Shown here piece after piece: positions 21,608 through 31,518 of a stretch of 40,293 nucleotides of DNA (within the stretch, counting starts at the first letter, position 1; every line of letters starts with the position of its first letter). Under the pieces are notes generated by a model. The model was not told where the DNA came from, made no database searches, and saw nothing but the letters and a program-made list of their open reading frames with translations. Origin of the DNA: a virus. The stretch is from the IMG/VR virus record IMGVR_UViG_3300032282_001107, positions 1 to 40,293 of that record, one strand, 5' to 3'. Position numbers and translations under genes: made by a program.

Positions 21608-22204
21608 CTAGTTGGTGATCGGGATGCCCGCATCACCGAGGGTGTTGTGCATGAAGTAATTCAAACCCCCAAGCGACTGACGATTGGCGTTATAACCCCA
21701 CCGATCGGTTGCACGGCTGGGATGGTTGCGCAACTGCGCCATCAAGTCGTACATGCGGCGACGCATGATTCGCTCTTCGGTATCGTCAAGCCCGTCAAGC
21801 CCATTCTTGTATCGATCCAAGAACTGGCCAGTCTGATTACTCCAGTAACCAGCACCACGCAAACGAGGATCGGTGGAGAACGTAGCAGGACCCATAGTAG
21901 CCTGATTCGGGTCAACACCAGCCGTGTAGGGATGAACAGCGGTAGGAGCGGGATGCTGCGGGCTAACGGGTCCCTGCCAGTCAGCGGCGGTATTAGCGCC
22001 ACTAGCGTCATTCCACGCAGCGGCAGCAAGGTACTTAACAATATCGTCGTGCTGCTTGCGGTTGCTCCAGATCAACTTGTTCTGATCGCGCGAAATACCG
22101 CGGTCCTTGCCCCAATCCTGAGCATAAGCCATCTGCTCCTTGCGCTCATTGCGAGCCGCACGGCGAGTGACGAAGTTGTTAGCCTTGTTCGGATTGGTTG
22201 CCAT
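21608..22204 (-). CDS. Unknown late protein (198 aa)
   Basis: Begins MATNPNKANNFVTRRAARNE and is charged, with P, N and Q-rich stretches in the middle (NTAADWQGPVSPQHPAPTAV) and a basic C-terminal half (EERIMRRRMYDLMAQLRNH). No family recognised. AAGGAG lies upstream. It sits between endolysin and the HELGH gene, so it is expressed late. Confidence 0.65.
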   Translation of the reverse strand: MATNPNKANNFVTRRAARNERKEQMAYAQDWGKDRGISRDQNKLIWSNRKQHDDIVKYLAAAAWNDASGANTAADWQGPVSPQHPAPTAVHPYTAGVDPNQATMGPATFSTDPRLRGAGYWSNQTGQFLDRYKNGLDGLDDTEERIMRRRMYDLMAQLRNHPSRATDRWGYNANRQSLGGLNYFMHNTLGDAGIPITN

Positions 22205-22216
22205 TAGTATTGCTCC

Positions 22217-23041
22217 TTACGGGTATCGTACGGCCAGCACATGGGCAAGCACGCTACGGGTCTGAGGGCCGACGATACCGTCAACCTTGATATGGAAAAA
22301 CCGCTGAACATTCTTGACCGCGGTTTCGGTAGCGGGACCAAAGTCCCCATCCACCTTGATCTGCTGGGCAGCGCCAGCGATAAGCGCAAACTGAAGGTTA
22401 CGCACATCGTGACCCTTGGTGCCCTTAACCAGAATCGGGCCATTCACAAACGTGCGCGAGAGATCATGCGCAGCCTTATAGAGAGTGCTGAACACAGCAT
22501 CCTTCGGAGCAGACGGCGGCAGTGGAGGCGGAACCTGCCCCAACTTGGCAGCAGCACGCTTGATAATCTCTCCACGCTGCGCAACAATCTGAGGGCCTGG
22601 ACATCCATAATGTCCACCCCATGCTGCACCACCAGCACCATGATAAATGAGTCCTCGCCCGTTGCGAGAATCATCCGCCTGTGCCAGCGGAACATTGTAC
22701 GTCTGATGCAACCATGCAAGGATGGTCGCTGCCGACGTTACCTGAGCGTCGGTCAGCGCCTCCCCATGATCCCCATATCCCTCAAACTCAACGCCGATCC
22801 AATCGATGTTGCCGCTGCCCTGTGTCCAAGCGCGGTTGTTGAGGTCCACCAACTGAGCGATACGCCCGTCCTTGCCGCACACAAAATAGCAAGACACATT
22901 CGACGCAGGGTTGTTGCACCACGCGATTGTGCCTTCGTATGAGCCCACGGCAGTGTGCAAGACCATGCCGCGAGGCGGGCGGTTCACACCGCCCGCTGTG
23001 AAGTTACGGACGGGACGCCAGTCGGCGAAGGGGGCGCGCAT
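22217..23041 (-). CDS. Endolysin: N-acetylmuramoyl-L-alanine amidase with peptidoglycan-binding domain
   Basis: Cleaves the amide bond between muramic acid and the stem peptide of host peptidoglycan. Amidase_2 domain at about residues 15-165: MVLHTAVGS (His 29), the WIGVEFEGYG strand (81-90), IYHGAGGAAWGGHYGCPGP (His 134 or His 144, and Cys 147 as zinc ligands). A PG_binding_1 domain follows a Pro-rich linker: LVKGTKGHDVRNLQFAL and IKVDGDFGPATETAVKNVQR, IKVDGIVGPQTRSVL (about 204-264). Start TGATG-coupled to the upstream small gene. No signal peptide, so release needs a holin. Confidence 0.92.
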   Translation of the reverse strand: MRAPFADWRPVRNFTAGGVNRPPRGMVLHTAVGSYEGTIAWCNNPASNVSCYFVCGKDGRIAQLVDLNNRAWTQGSGNIDWIGVEFEGYGDHGEALTDAQVTSAATILAWLHQTYNVPLAQADDSRNGRGLIYHGAGGAAWGGHYGCPGPQIVAQRGEIIKRAAAKLGQVPPPLPPSAPKDAVFSTLYKAAHDLSRTFVNGPILVKGTKGHDVRNLQFALIAGAAQQIKVDGDFGPATETAVKNVQRFFHIKVDGIVGPQTRSVLAHVLAVRYP

Positions 23042-23187
23042 CAGCAGTTCTTTCCAAGGTGGGTGGAGTGGTACCCCTTGCCCGCCTTGGCAGACGAAGA
23101 CGAGGTCCTATCCGCACCCTTGATGACGCGACCAGAGCCCTGCGCTACCTGAGTCTTGCGACCCTTGGTCAGTCGGATCTTAGCCAT
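23041..23187 (-). CDS. Small basic protein in lysis cassette (48 aa)
   Basis: Product MAKIRLTKGRKTQVAQGSGR then a Ser and Lys-rich end with KAGKGYHSTHLGKNC. Strongly basic, with no membrane segment. GGAG precedes the start, the gene overlaps its upstream neighbour by eight bases and is coupled to the endolysin by TGATG. Role unknown. Confidence 0.6.
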   Translation of the reverse strand: MAKIRLTKGRKTQVAQGSGRVIKGADRTSSSSAKAGKGYHSTHLGKNC

Positions 23188-23446
23188 TTGATGTTACTCC
23201 AATCTCGGTAAGGGTTTTGACGCAACCCTTAGGGTAAGTTGCTAGTCCTGCGACCATGTTATCCGCATGGTCGTAGTCTTGTGCAAGGATGACGTACTTA
23301 TCGTCAGCCCTGATCAACCAGCCCACAGACCGCATTACGGCTGGGGCTGGCTTGACGCTTGTGCGAAGGACCCAAGTCCCCTCGTGAGGGGTAATGTCCT
23401 CCCATTCGATCTCTACGAGTTTCGGTGGCCTACGACGCGGAGGCAC
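23180..23446 (-). CDS. Unknown small protein in lysis cassette (88 aa)
   Basis: Starts VPPRRRPPKLVEIEWEDITP from a GTG; beta-rich, with VGWLIRADDKYVILAQDYDH in the middle. It overlaps the holin-like gene by 17 bases and the next small gene by eight. The ribosome site is weak and translation is probably coupled. No family recognised. Confidence 0.55.
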   Translation of the reverse strand: MPPRRRPPKLVEIEWEDITPHEGTWVLRTSVKPAPAVMRSVGWLIRADDKYVILAQDYDHADNMVAGLATYPKGCVKTLTEIGVTSNG

Positions 23447-23594
23447 TACGAAAGTCCGTCACGCCCTGAACACCGAGGTACGCAGCGATGACCGCCGCTG
23501 CCGCGACGTACTCCCTCTGCGCACAGAACGTGGCAAAGGCCGCCACGGTCAACAAAAACTTGCGGCTGGTCAACCGCCGAACAATACCCTGCAT
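23430..23594 (-). CDS. Holin-like small membrane protein (54 aa)
   Basis: Begins MQGIVRRLTSRKFLLTVAAF; hydrophobic stretches at about 13-25 and 30-47 (VAAAAVIAAYLGVQGVTDF) around a short charged turn (AQREY). The pattern of basic N-terminus followed by two short hydrophobic helices is common in small phage holins that release endolysin. AAAGGATG upstream supports the start. It overlaps the downstream gene. An alternative is a general membrane-stress protein. Confidence 0.65.
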   Translation of the reverse strand: MQGIVRRLTSRKFLLTVAAFATFCAQREYVAAAAVIAAYLGVQGVTDFRSASAS

Positions 23595-23614
23595 GATGCA
23601 TCCTTTCGTACTAC

Positions 23615-23938
23615 TTATTGGGTCTTGATGTCCCCTCGGGTCTCCACATGCTCAGCAAACATAGCAAGTTCGCCTCGCATGGTGTGGACCTGAGTATGGA
23701 TCTCATCTATCTTGTTTCTCAGAATTCCGTTGGCCACACGGGACTGGAACACCTCTTCTCTGAGTGACTCCACGATACTCTTGATAATCCCAACCTCAGT
23801 CACAAAGATGTCGTCCAATGACGTTTGCATGGTGTTAGCCTGCTTGGTGCGCTGGCTGGACTTATAAGCCAGCCAGCCCAAGATCATGGCTTGGGCTGCG
23901 CCAATACCTGCTATAGCAACATCAAGGTGGGTTACCAT
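23615..23938 (-). CDS. Membrane protein with coiled coil, lysis cassette (107 aa)
   Basis: N-terminal membrane helix (about residues 5-25, VAIAGIGAAQAMILGWLAY) followed by a long amphipathic helix or coiled coil (about 30-100). This layout fits a second holin or a spanin-like protein. The start shares a base with the stop of the giant gene (TAATG), with GGAG upstream. Its place beside the holin-like gene and endolysin supports a lysis role. Confidence 0.6.
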   Translation of the reverse strand: MVTHLDVAIAGIGAAQAMILGWLAYKSSQRTKQANTMQTSLDDIFVTEVGIIKSIVESLREEVFQSRVANGILRNKIDEIHTQVHTMRGELAMFAEHVETRGDIKTQ

Positions 23939-26900
23939 TACTTCTCCATGTACTGTCGGCGCATGAGTTCGTTCTCCTGATCGCGCGGCGTGTTAGTTCT
24001 GACTGGCAGACCCACATACGAGAGCCAGTTTGTGATTCTGCGATCCTTGTGCTTGCTTTCAGCGGGGATCATGCGCCTTCCTTGCCCGTAGAATGGCATC
24101 AACTGTTCCAGCAGGTAATCGGTCTTAGCCTTACCACCAATGAAATTAGCCACTGGTTTCATCGGGCCCTTGGTGCCGATATACCCTTCTGTGTTCTGGG
24201 TATCCTTGATCGGAATCCCCTTGAAGAATTGGCGAGAGAACGCCAATTCAGCAGGCAACTTCAACGGCACCGCCATCTGACTAAAGTACGGATCCAGCAA
24301 CGTCGGATAAGTGCCCAACTTCTTCGGATTCCAATTCTCGGCATCTGGCAGGGCCTGCCCCAGCGTCCGTGTCATCGGGAGGTCGGGGGTGAAGAACATC
24401 TGGTTCTTACCCGAGTGCATGGGCAACGGGATGCCGAACATCTCGTTCGTCAGGAACGAAGGCACAGGCTTTCCCGAGTCGGCCTTGTCCTCAAACGCAC
24501 GCTTGAACTGCTGGTAGTACCTGTACTTGTTTGGGGTCGTAGCCATCATCTCCATCTGGAGCGGGAAGTTATACCGAGTCCAAACGTAGAACGGGACGAT
24601 GCGCTTGACCGCATTAGTCTCAAAGTTGCTGAGGTTGGAGTAGTCGAAGTGGTACCGCGTAACATCGTCAAGGGCCTCTTGGAGGCCCGTGCCCTTGCTG
24701 AGACGGTCCCACATGAGCGCACCGCGCAAACGGAACTCCACATCGCCACCAAAGGCCGCGGAGGCCCTGAGGGGGCCGTAGCGGGGGCTGAACGGGTTCT
24801 TGGAGGGCTTGATGCTCGCAGCCACGCCGATCTCGTGGTGCGAGTACTGACCGCCACCCACGTTCTCGTAGATCACCTTCATCCATTCGGCTTCCTCGCC
24901 CTCCAACTTGCCAGCCTTGAAGAGTTGGATCTTCCTCATAAAACGCGATGTTGCGCCAAGTTCTACACCTGCAAGATAATTGTTGAAAATGCCACCCATG
25001 AGGTTGCGTACATGAAAACCTGGAGTAGTCAACTGCCAAGCCTTCACATACGTCATAAACTTATCATAGTAGCCCAAGAAGTTCCGCATGCCCTCGGGAG
25101 TGGACACGGTAGCCACTTGGTTCAACAACTCGGCAACCTGCGAGTCTGTCACAAGACCCTGCGACTTCTGGAGCCAGACGATACGTGAACCCTGATCCTC
25201 CGCCAATTTGGCGAGGTTGCGGACCGTCGTCAACTTGTTCAACTGCTTGAACGTCTTGGTCGGGTCGCTGGTCGGGTACCGCAGGAATCGCTCAGCACCA
25301 GCGTTTTCGGCCTGCGACTGCGCAGCAATCGCGGCCTCGGCGGTGGAATCTCCGCCAGCGGAGTCCACGGCAGCAATCACCCTGCGCTGCTTGTTCTGCA
25401 CCCAGTTGCGAGTATCACGAGCCGTGCGCCGCGCTTGGGGCGCAGCAGCAGGATCCTTGGCTTGCGCGTCCAGACGCGCCACCAACTCATCGTCATGCTG
25501 CCCATTCAAAATCGGAGCGGGGTCGGCCAGCATCTCAGGATCGGCAGCACCAGCCTCGGGAATCCCAAGAACGCGCGCACGATCCCTTGCCCCCGCTGGG
25601 GTGGATTCAAGGAAGTACGGCTTTTTGCCCGAGGCAACGCGTTGGGAATCAAGATTCAACAAGTGTTCGGCATAACGCTCACGACTAGCAAAAGGCTTGT
25701 TAGCGACGGGATCGATTTGCTTGTTCCAAATCTTACGATTGATGTAATCATCAATCGTTTCTGGCCCTATGCCAATTCGGTTTGATCCACCGAATGCACT
25801 GTGCTTCGGAGTGCCAGTCTTAAACTCATCCAGAGGATTAAACGGCTTAGAACTTTCGCCATAATACATATCGCCAAAAGGCGAAATATCCGCAAGTTCG
25901 GGCGGCGGGGTCACACGCACGGGGGCGGGCTGCGGCACCCCGATGCCATGCTTGGCCATAAGTGCTTCCACATCCGCCAGCGGCACCTGACCATTACCCG
26001 CCCCGAGGTTCGGAACCGACATCGGAAGATCCAGCGTACCCAACTCGGTCAGCGCAGCATCAACCTGTTCGATGCTGGAGGGCAACTTCCAGTCGCCCTT
26101 AGTCGGAACCAAGATCAGTCGGTTCTCGTGGTCCACCATCATCGTGCTGGTACCGTTGGCCTGCGCATCACGAAGATATGCACCATAGCGAGCAGACAGA
26201 CCCTTGAACTTGTCACGAGCCTGCTTGGCGAGCCCAGCGCCCATGACCGCCTCGCCGTTACTCTTCACGACCGTGTTGGTCGGAATGACAGCGTAATGAC
26301 CAGCAGCGTGATCATCCCAGATGTTCGCACTGGAACGGATCTTACCAACAGGAGCAGCCTTAGGTGCGACGACCTTCTCCACGGCATCCATGGTAGCAGC
26401 ATGCTCTTCCAGACGCTTCAACCCGCCTTCCAACCTTGCCCGATGGGAAGGAGTCAGATTGGGGCTCTGCAACTTGTTACGGATGTGCGCCAGCGTCTCG
26501 TCAGCGCGACCCTCCTTGATGCGCTGCTCCGCCAACTTAGAACCCTCATAGAATGCCTCCGCATCCGAAGCGGTACTCCCAATATCGGCAGGGACGACCT
26601 TACGGCTCGAACGCGCGCGGAACTCGCGTTCAATCTGAGTCATCCGCTTCTTGATGAGATTGCCAGCCTTACGGTGTTCATCGAAGCCCGCAGTATCGCC
26701 AGCCTCCTTGGCAGCCTTAGCCAAGTTGAACTCTTCGGTCATGCGACCGTTCCAGAACTCCTTGGCCTCGTTTGCATCCTTGAACGCAGGAGCACCGCCA
26801 CCGCCCAACACATCAGCCCAATCCGCTCCCTCCATCTGCCAATCGGGCTTCGCCTGATTCCGCAACCACGGCTGTGCATCAGCCATTGCTGCCATAGCAT

Positions 26901-29900
26901 CAACCACGGCCTGAGACTCTTCATCAGTGCCAGCAAACGCTCCAGACGGCAACTGTCGGATGCGATCCTCACCCCGCATCAGTGCATAACGATCCTTCAG
27001 AATGTTGTACTGTCCGACCAGCCGCTCCTGCGCTGCCTGCGAATCAGCAAGAACCTGTACCGCCATGGGCTTAGGACGTTCGCCCATGGCCTTCAACTCC
27101 TGTTTGAGCGCCTTGAACTCGCGTCCCTCCGCACTCGTGGTGTAGCCACGCTTGTCGCGGGCAGCAATGATCAGGCGCTTGCGCTGCTCCAGCCCAGCCC
27201 GCTTGGCGTCCCACTTAGCCTGTGCCTTTGTCTCGGTAACGTACGGAGAGGGGGGTGGCTGCAAAGGATCGGGCGCTCCAATAGGAGCGTCCTGAGGTCC
27301 GCCCATGGGGTGGGAGGGGGCCATGTACGAATCAATAGTAGAACGTACATCAAGTTCAGGGTTATGGATCGCCCGTACAATATTGTCCAAAGCGTCTTCC
27401 GAAATTGCAGTACGACGTCCAGCGGGTCCCTCAAGAACCTGCTGGATCATGACGCGAGTCAGTTCCTCGTCCTTGCCAGAAACAATCGCAGCATACAAAC
27501 GAGTCAATTGCTCCTCGCCGCGAAGGTACACCTCGGCAGGGGTGCCCATAGAGGGGTCAATGCTCTGGAGCGATTGCGTTTCCTTGATCTGGCTAACGGT
27601 GCGGTCGTAGAACGCCTTAGCGCGAGGACCAAGAAGGTCCGCAGCGATCTCGTGCGATAGCGGGAGCGGTTCGTCGGTGATGCGCTCAGCCTCGGCGCCA
27701 AGCCCGTGCAACTTGCCACGCAAGGTGTCGCTTGAAGGAACGCTGAATTCTGCAACGCCTTCAGCCCGCCGCACATCCTGCAATGTTCCAGCAAGATCGT
27801 ACATGGTGTCCAATTGCTTGATGGCTTCTTGGCCAGTTGCAAGATTTTGCGTCGCTTGCTTGTCCATCACTCGCTGGACACCAAGATACACATCGCCAAG
27901 ATTGCGCTGATGCTGCAAAGTGCGAGCGTTGATGGTCTTCTCATGCGAGAACAGAAGGTCCTTGCCAAAGAACGCTTCCTTGGAAACGGGTTGACCCTTC
28001 CATATCAGTGACTCGTCGCCCCGCTGCGCTTGCACAAGCGCATTACCGAGACCCTGCTCTCGGTTAGTCGCCTCGGCGTTCTCCAAGATGGACCCAGCAC
28101 CACCCTCTTCCCAAAGAGCGGTCTCAACGTGATCCCGTTCGTTACCCAGTTGATTCAACTTCTTGAGGATAGCGTCAGCTTCTTTATCGCTGCTGACAAC
28201 AAACGCCTTGTTCAGGCGTTCTACTTCGGCATCAATCTCATCGATGCGCTTCTGAAGTGCGGTAGGATCGGAAGTATCATAAACCCTTCTCCCCCTCTTC
28301 ACAGTCTTGGAAACAATATCACCTTCGACATCTGCCTGCTTGGGATCAAAGTTGTTGCCCCAAGTCTTAGACTGGTTGGGGTCAAACGTACCCGATTCAG
28401 AGAGGTCTTCGTACTTACCGATACCTTCCATGGGATTCTCGTCCCAAGCGATGGCTCGTCGCTCAGCGCGACCCATCTCTTCCAACTGGCGGTACATCTC
28501 GGACGAGTGCGGAGATGCATCGATCTCCTTCATCAAAGTATTCAGCGGGGCTTCAGTACCCTCGCTAACGCTTTTTGCAGTTGCCTCGTTGATAATATGC
28601 TGAACGCGAGTTGCTACAGCCTTGCCGTACTGTTGCTGCGCGTAGCGCGGCGTAATGTTGCCGCGCAACGCCTCAATCGCTGCGTCACCCGACTCGGACG
28701 ATGCCAACTGGGCCAACTTGTCAAGTTCGTCGTCGGTGGGGTTCGGAGGTAGCGCCTCGTCGATCCACTGGTCGGTTGCGGGATCAAAGTTGTTATGTGC
28801 GGGAATGCCTTCAGCAGGACCGTTGTAACCCTTGAACTTGGGCGACGACTTGTTAGCAAGAAGTGGGTCCACAGGCTCGGGCGGCGTCCACGGGTCAGGA
28901 GCAAAGCCTTCCCACGGCTCGCCGCGGCCACGGATAGCCGCAGCCCTTGCACTCATCTGCCCGCTCTCCACGCTGGCAGCAGCCGCAGCCATGCGCTGCT
29001 GCTCCAGCGCCTGCAACGCCCGACGCTCACCCTCGCTGGCCGTACCATCGTTCACCTTGGCGATCAGCGCACGGCGGGACATCTCCTCGTTCGGAGTCAT
29101 CTGCCGCGGAGGCATGCCTACATCGAACGAGTCTCCAAACGAGGACACATCCATGAGTTTAGGACCCACAACTCCAGACGGCGGACTAACAAAATCCGTG
29201 GGATCCTCGTAGACTGGCGGGGGCTCGTTCGGAATCGGACGTTCAAATGGCGGCTGGTCGTTCGGGATCGGACGACCACCCTTCCGTCCCATTACATTCT
29301 TGACAATATCATCGATACTTTCAGCACTATCAGTCGGATGGGCAATACCCCATCCGACCAACTCGTCCAGCATGGCCTTGCGGCCCAATTGCTGGTCAGC
29401 GTAACGCATGTAGTTTGAAGAAATCTTATACAGGTCAGTCTCGAACGCACCCTTGCCGTACAAGGTTTCAAGCAGGGCACGAGCCTCAGCCTGATTGCTC
29501 ACACCCAACTCTTGCAAGGTTGCACGATGCTTCATGAACGGAGCCTTGGGATCATGAGCAATTGTACCCTTGGGAACATCTTCAGCCGCAGCAAGCAAGG
29601 CTTCCTTGCCTTCAGCGGTAAACATGCGCGGAATGTATTGGCCATCAGGGATTTCCCCAACAGGAAGGCCAGCCTTCTTCAGCGCGCGATGCGCAGCGGC
29701 ATAGAAGTTTGCAACTTCACGCCCGCCCTCAACTGCGTCAGGCGTGCCCATCTCCACGGCCTTGAGAATCTCAGCCTCACGCCCCTTGATCGCTGGAGCA
29801 ACAGCCTTCATCCACAAAGTCGTAAGTTGCGAACCCACCTCAGCATCAGTGCCAGCAGCCTTGATCAACTTGTCAGCATGCTCGGGGAACAGTGTCCTAA

Positions 29901-31518
29901 TCGTGTCAGCATCAATCATGACCCCAGCGGCAGCCTTGGACCGCAGCATATTCATAGAACGCTTGACGCCAAGACCCGAGTACACTTCGTCGGGATTACC
30001 AGATCGAATCATGTTTCGGATCTCTTGCCCATACTCACCAGCGTACTTGGCCGAAACTTTGTCAGCAAACTTGCTCGCGCCCAAAGCGCGAGCAGGCTTG
30101 CTGAGGACACGCTGCAGGGGGTTTGTCACGTTCTTAGAGAGAAGCGGAATCAACTTCTCTTCAGGAACAACCCTACCTCCAGTCAAACCACCAACAACAC
30201 CCCTAGAAATACGACCAGTTCCAGGCACTCTCCATGCAAGACCACCAGCAACCTTCTCTTCAGGGAACAACCGCTGAATGTCCTGCTTCCTCAACACACG
30301 CTTGCCCTTGGAGATCACATCAGCAGACGCCCGCCTGACGTAAGATTCTGCCTCCTTGCGCGCCAACTTGCCAGCAGCCTGCTGAGCCACCTCGTCCGCA
30401 CCGCTAGCAGCCGCCTTGGCGATAGCCGCGGCGACTTCACGCTCAGCCAGCGGAACACCAGCCTCGGCAATACGAGTCGCCACCTGCGCACTCGTACCCG
30501 CCAACTTTGTTGTACCAGCCGTCAAGTACGTCATCGGGTCAAGACCAAAGTCACCAGCAGCACCAATAAATCGCTTGGCCCACTTGTCGTTCAGGATCGT
30601 ATCGTCATCCCAAGTGTGCTTGTCCAACCCTCGCTGGAGATACGTGCCGACACCAGTCTGCTTCCAGAAGTCCTTGCGGTTCTTCTCGTTCTCGTACGAG
30701 TTCAGAACACCAGCAATATCAAAACCCTTGCCCTTTAGCGCATCGGCTGTCTCGCCAACCACGCCAAGACCCACACCGCGACCCAGAGCGCCAACAGCCC
30801 CACCAATGTCGCCATCTTCCAACTCTTGCGCAACATCACTGACATGGGAAGCCACGTACGAGTAGGGCATGCGCATTCCCTTGAGCCCTATCTGAACGGC
30901 CTTGTTGCCCATGACCATTGCCCCAAACCGCTTCAACGGATTAGACTCTTCAGGATCCGTCCAACCATCGCCCGATTGGGATTTACCCGTAGGCTTGCTG
31001 TTGCCAGCACGCCCCGTCTGAGGCTCCTGTCGCTTCTCTTGCTGCCCGCCGCGACTCTGGCGCTGCGGGCGATAGCCACCACCGCCATCCATTCGGTCAA
31101 TGCGCTTAGCAGTCTCAAAATAGTTGACCGCGTCAGCCAACTTCTTGGCGGACTCCAGATCCCCAGCATCGCGCGCACGCAACGCATCATTCTTATAGCC
31201 CTCAATGACCCACGGATGGACCTTGGCAGCCTTGCCGCCAGCAACATCCATTGCATGCTTTTTGGCGTACTTGGCCGCAAGATGGTAATCATTCGGGTTC
31301 ATCCCCGCAGGATGACTTGACACCCACAATTCGTCAGTAACAAATGGAGCCTTCTTGCCACCCTCGCCACCTACGTAACGCATGTTAGCATCATAGGTAT
31401 CAGATTTGATACCAGACAATGCACCACTAATAGCACGACGGTTTTTCGATGCCTTGGCAGCATCGGTTGCCGTCTTGATCTGGTCACTCGTATACGTCTT
31501 TGTCTTTTTGCGAGCCAT
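23938..31518 (-). CDS. Giant virion or ejection protein with macrodomain (2526 aa)
   Basis: Single uninterrupted ORF of 7581 bases, about a fifth of the window. N-terminus basic with a Gly, Arg and Gln-rich segment (GGYRPQRQSRGGQQEKRQEP). Residues about 1725-1855 form a macrodomain: AVIPTNTVVKSNGEAVMGAG, LAKQARDKF, LILVPTKGDWKLPSS and SVPNLGAGNGQVPLADV, the ADP-ribose-binding signatures of the family. The C-terminal 400 residues carry TTPGFHVRNLMGGIFNNYLA and VPFYVWTRYNFPLQ, similar to large polyvalent-protein-associated regions. Acidic and Pro-rich linkers separate the parts. Probably packaged and ejected into the host; other domains were not identified. TAATG start. Confidence 0.8.
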   Translation of the reverse strand: MARKKTKTYTSDQIKTATDAAKASKNRRAISGALSGIKSDTYDANMRYVGGEGGKKAPFVTDELWVSSHPAGMNPNDYHLAAKYAKKHAMDVAGGKAAKVHPWVIEGYKNDALRARDAGDLESAKKLADAVNYFETAKRIDRMDGGGGYRPQRQSRGGQQEKRQEPQTGRAGNSKPTGKSQSGDGWTDPEESNPLKRFGAMVMGNKAVQIGLKGMRMPYSYVASHVSDVAQELEDGDIGGAVGALGRGVGLGVVGETADALKGKGFDIAGVLNSYENEKNRKDFWKQTGVGTYLQRGLDKHTWDDDTILNDKWAKRFIGAAGDFGLDPMTYLTAGTTKLAGTSAQVATRIAEAGVPLAEREVAAAIAKAAASGADEVAQQAAGKLARKEAESYVRRASADVISKGKRVLRKQDIQRLFPEEKVAGGLAWRVPGTGRISRGVVGGLTGGRVVPEEKLIPLLSKNVTNPLQRVLSKPARALGASKFADKVSAKYAGEYGQEIRNMIRSGNPDEVYSGLGVKRSMNMLRSKAAAGVMIDADTIRTLFPEHADKLIKAAGTDAEVGSQLTTLWMKAVAPAIKGREAEILKAVEMGTPDAVEGGREVANFYAAAHRALKKAGLPVGEIPDGQYIPRMFTAEGKEALLAAAEDVPKGTIAHDPKAPFMKHRATLQELGVSNQAEARALLETLYGKGAFETDLYKISSNYMRYADQQLGRKAMLDELVGWGIAHPTDSAESIDDIVKNVMGRKGGRPIPNDQPPFERPIPNEPPPVYEDPTDFVSPPSGVVGPKLMDVSSFGDSFDVGMPPRQMTPNEEMSRRALIAKVNDGTASEGERRALQALEQQRMAAAAASVESGQMSARAAAIRGRGEPWEGFAPDPWTPPEPVDPLLANKSSPKFKGYNGPAEGIPAHNNFDPATDQWIDEALPPNPTDDELDKLAQLASSESGDAAIEALRGNITPRYAQQQYGKAVATRVQHIINEATAKSVSEGTEAPLNTLMKEIDASPHSSEMYRQLEEMGRAERRAIAWDENPMEGIGKYEDLSESGTFDPNQSKTWGNNFDPKQADVEGDIVSKTVKRGRRVYDTSDPTALQKRIDEIDAEVERLNKAFVVSSDKEADAILKKLNQLGNERDHVETALWEEGGAGSILENAEATNREQGLGNALVQAQRGDESLIWKGQPVSKEAFFGKDLLFSHEKTINARTLQHQRNLGDVYLGVQRVMDKQATQNLATGQEAIKQLDTMYDLAGTLQDVRRAEGVAEFSVPSSDTLRGKLHGLGAEAERITDEPLPLSHEIAADLLGPRAKAFYDRTVSQIKETQSLQSIDPSMGTPAEVYLRGEEQLTRLYAAIVSGKDEELTRVMIQQVLEGPAGRRTAISEDALDNIVRAIHNPELDVRSTIDSYMAPSHPMGGPQDAPIGAPDPLQPPPSPYVTETKAQAKWDAKRAGLEQRKRLIIAARDKRGYTTSAEGREFKALKQELKAMGERPKPMAVQVLADSQAAQERLVGQYNILKDRYALMRGEDRIRQLPSGAFAGTDEESQAVVDAMAAMADAQPWLRNQAKPDWQMEGADWADVLGGGGAPAFKDANEAKEFWNGRMTEEFNLAKAAKEAGDTAGFDEHRKAGNLIKKRMTQIEREFRARSSRKVVPADIGSTASDAEAFYEGSKLAEQRIKEGRADETLAHIRNKLQSPNLTPSHRARLEGGLKRLEEHAATMDAVEKVVAPKAAPVGKIRSSANIWDDHAAGHYAVIPTNTVVKSNGEAVMGAGLAKQARDKFKGLSARYGAYLRDAQANGTSTMMVDHENRLILVPTKGDWKLPSSIEQVDAALTELGTLDLPMSVPNLGAGNGQVPLADVEALMAKHGIGVPQPAPVRVTPPPELADISPFGDMYYGESSKPFNPLDEFKTGTPKHSAFGGSNRIGIGPETIDDYINRKIWNKQIDPVANKPFASRERYAEHLLNLDSQRVASGKKPYFLESTPAGARDRARVLGIPEAGAADPEMLADPAPILNGQHDDELVARLDAQAKDPAAAPQARRTARDTRNWVQNKQRRVIAAVDSAGGDSTAEAAIAAQSQAENAGAERFLRYPTSDPTKTFKQLNKLTTVRNLAKLAEDQGSRIVWLQKSQGLVTDSQVAELLNQVATVSTPEGMRNFLGYYDKFMTYVKAWQLTTPGFHVRNLMGGIFNNYLAGVELGATSRFMRKIQLFKAGKLEGEEAEWMKVIYENVGGGQYSHHEIGVAASIKPSKNPFSPRYGPLRASAAFGGDVEFRLRGALMWDRLSKGTGLQEALDDVTRYHFDYSNLSNFETNAVKRIVPFYVWTRYNFPLQMEMMATTPNKYRYYQQFKRAFEDKADSGKPVPSFLTNEMFGIPLPMHSGKNQMFFTPDLPMTRTLGQALPDAENWNPKKLGTYPTLLDPYFSQMAVPLKLPAELAFSRQFFKGIPIKDTQNTEGYIGTKGPMKPVANFIGGKAKTDYLLEQLMPFYGQGRRMIPAESKHKDRRITNWLSYVGLPVRTNTPRDQENELMRRQYMEK

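Noticed and set aside
25801-27660. Long plus-strand open frame of 619 codons
   Set aside because: It lies wholly opposite the giant minus-strand gene, reads as low-quality Arg and Leu-rich sequence and has no ribosome site.
23938-31518. Giant protein as tape measure
   Set aside because: No long tail-tape coiled-coil pattern, no tail tube gene and no chaperone frameshift pair; macrodomain and neighbours fit an ejected protein better.
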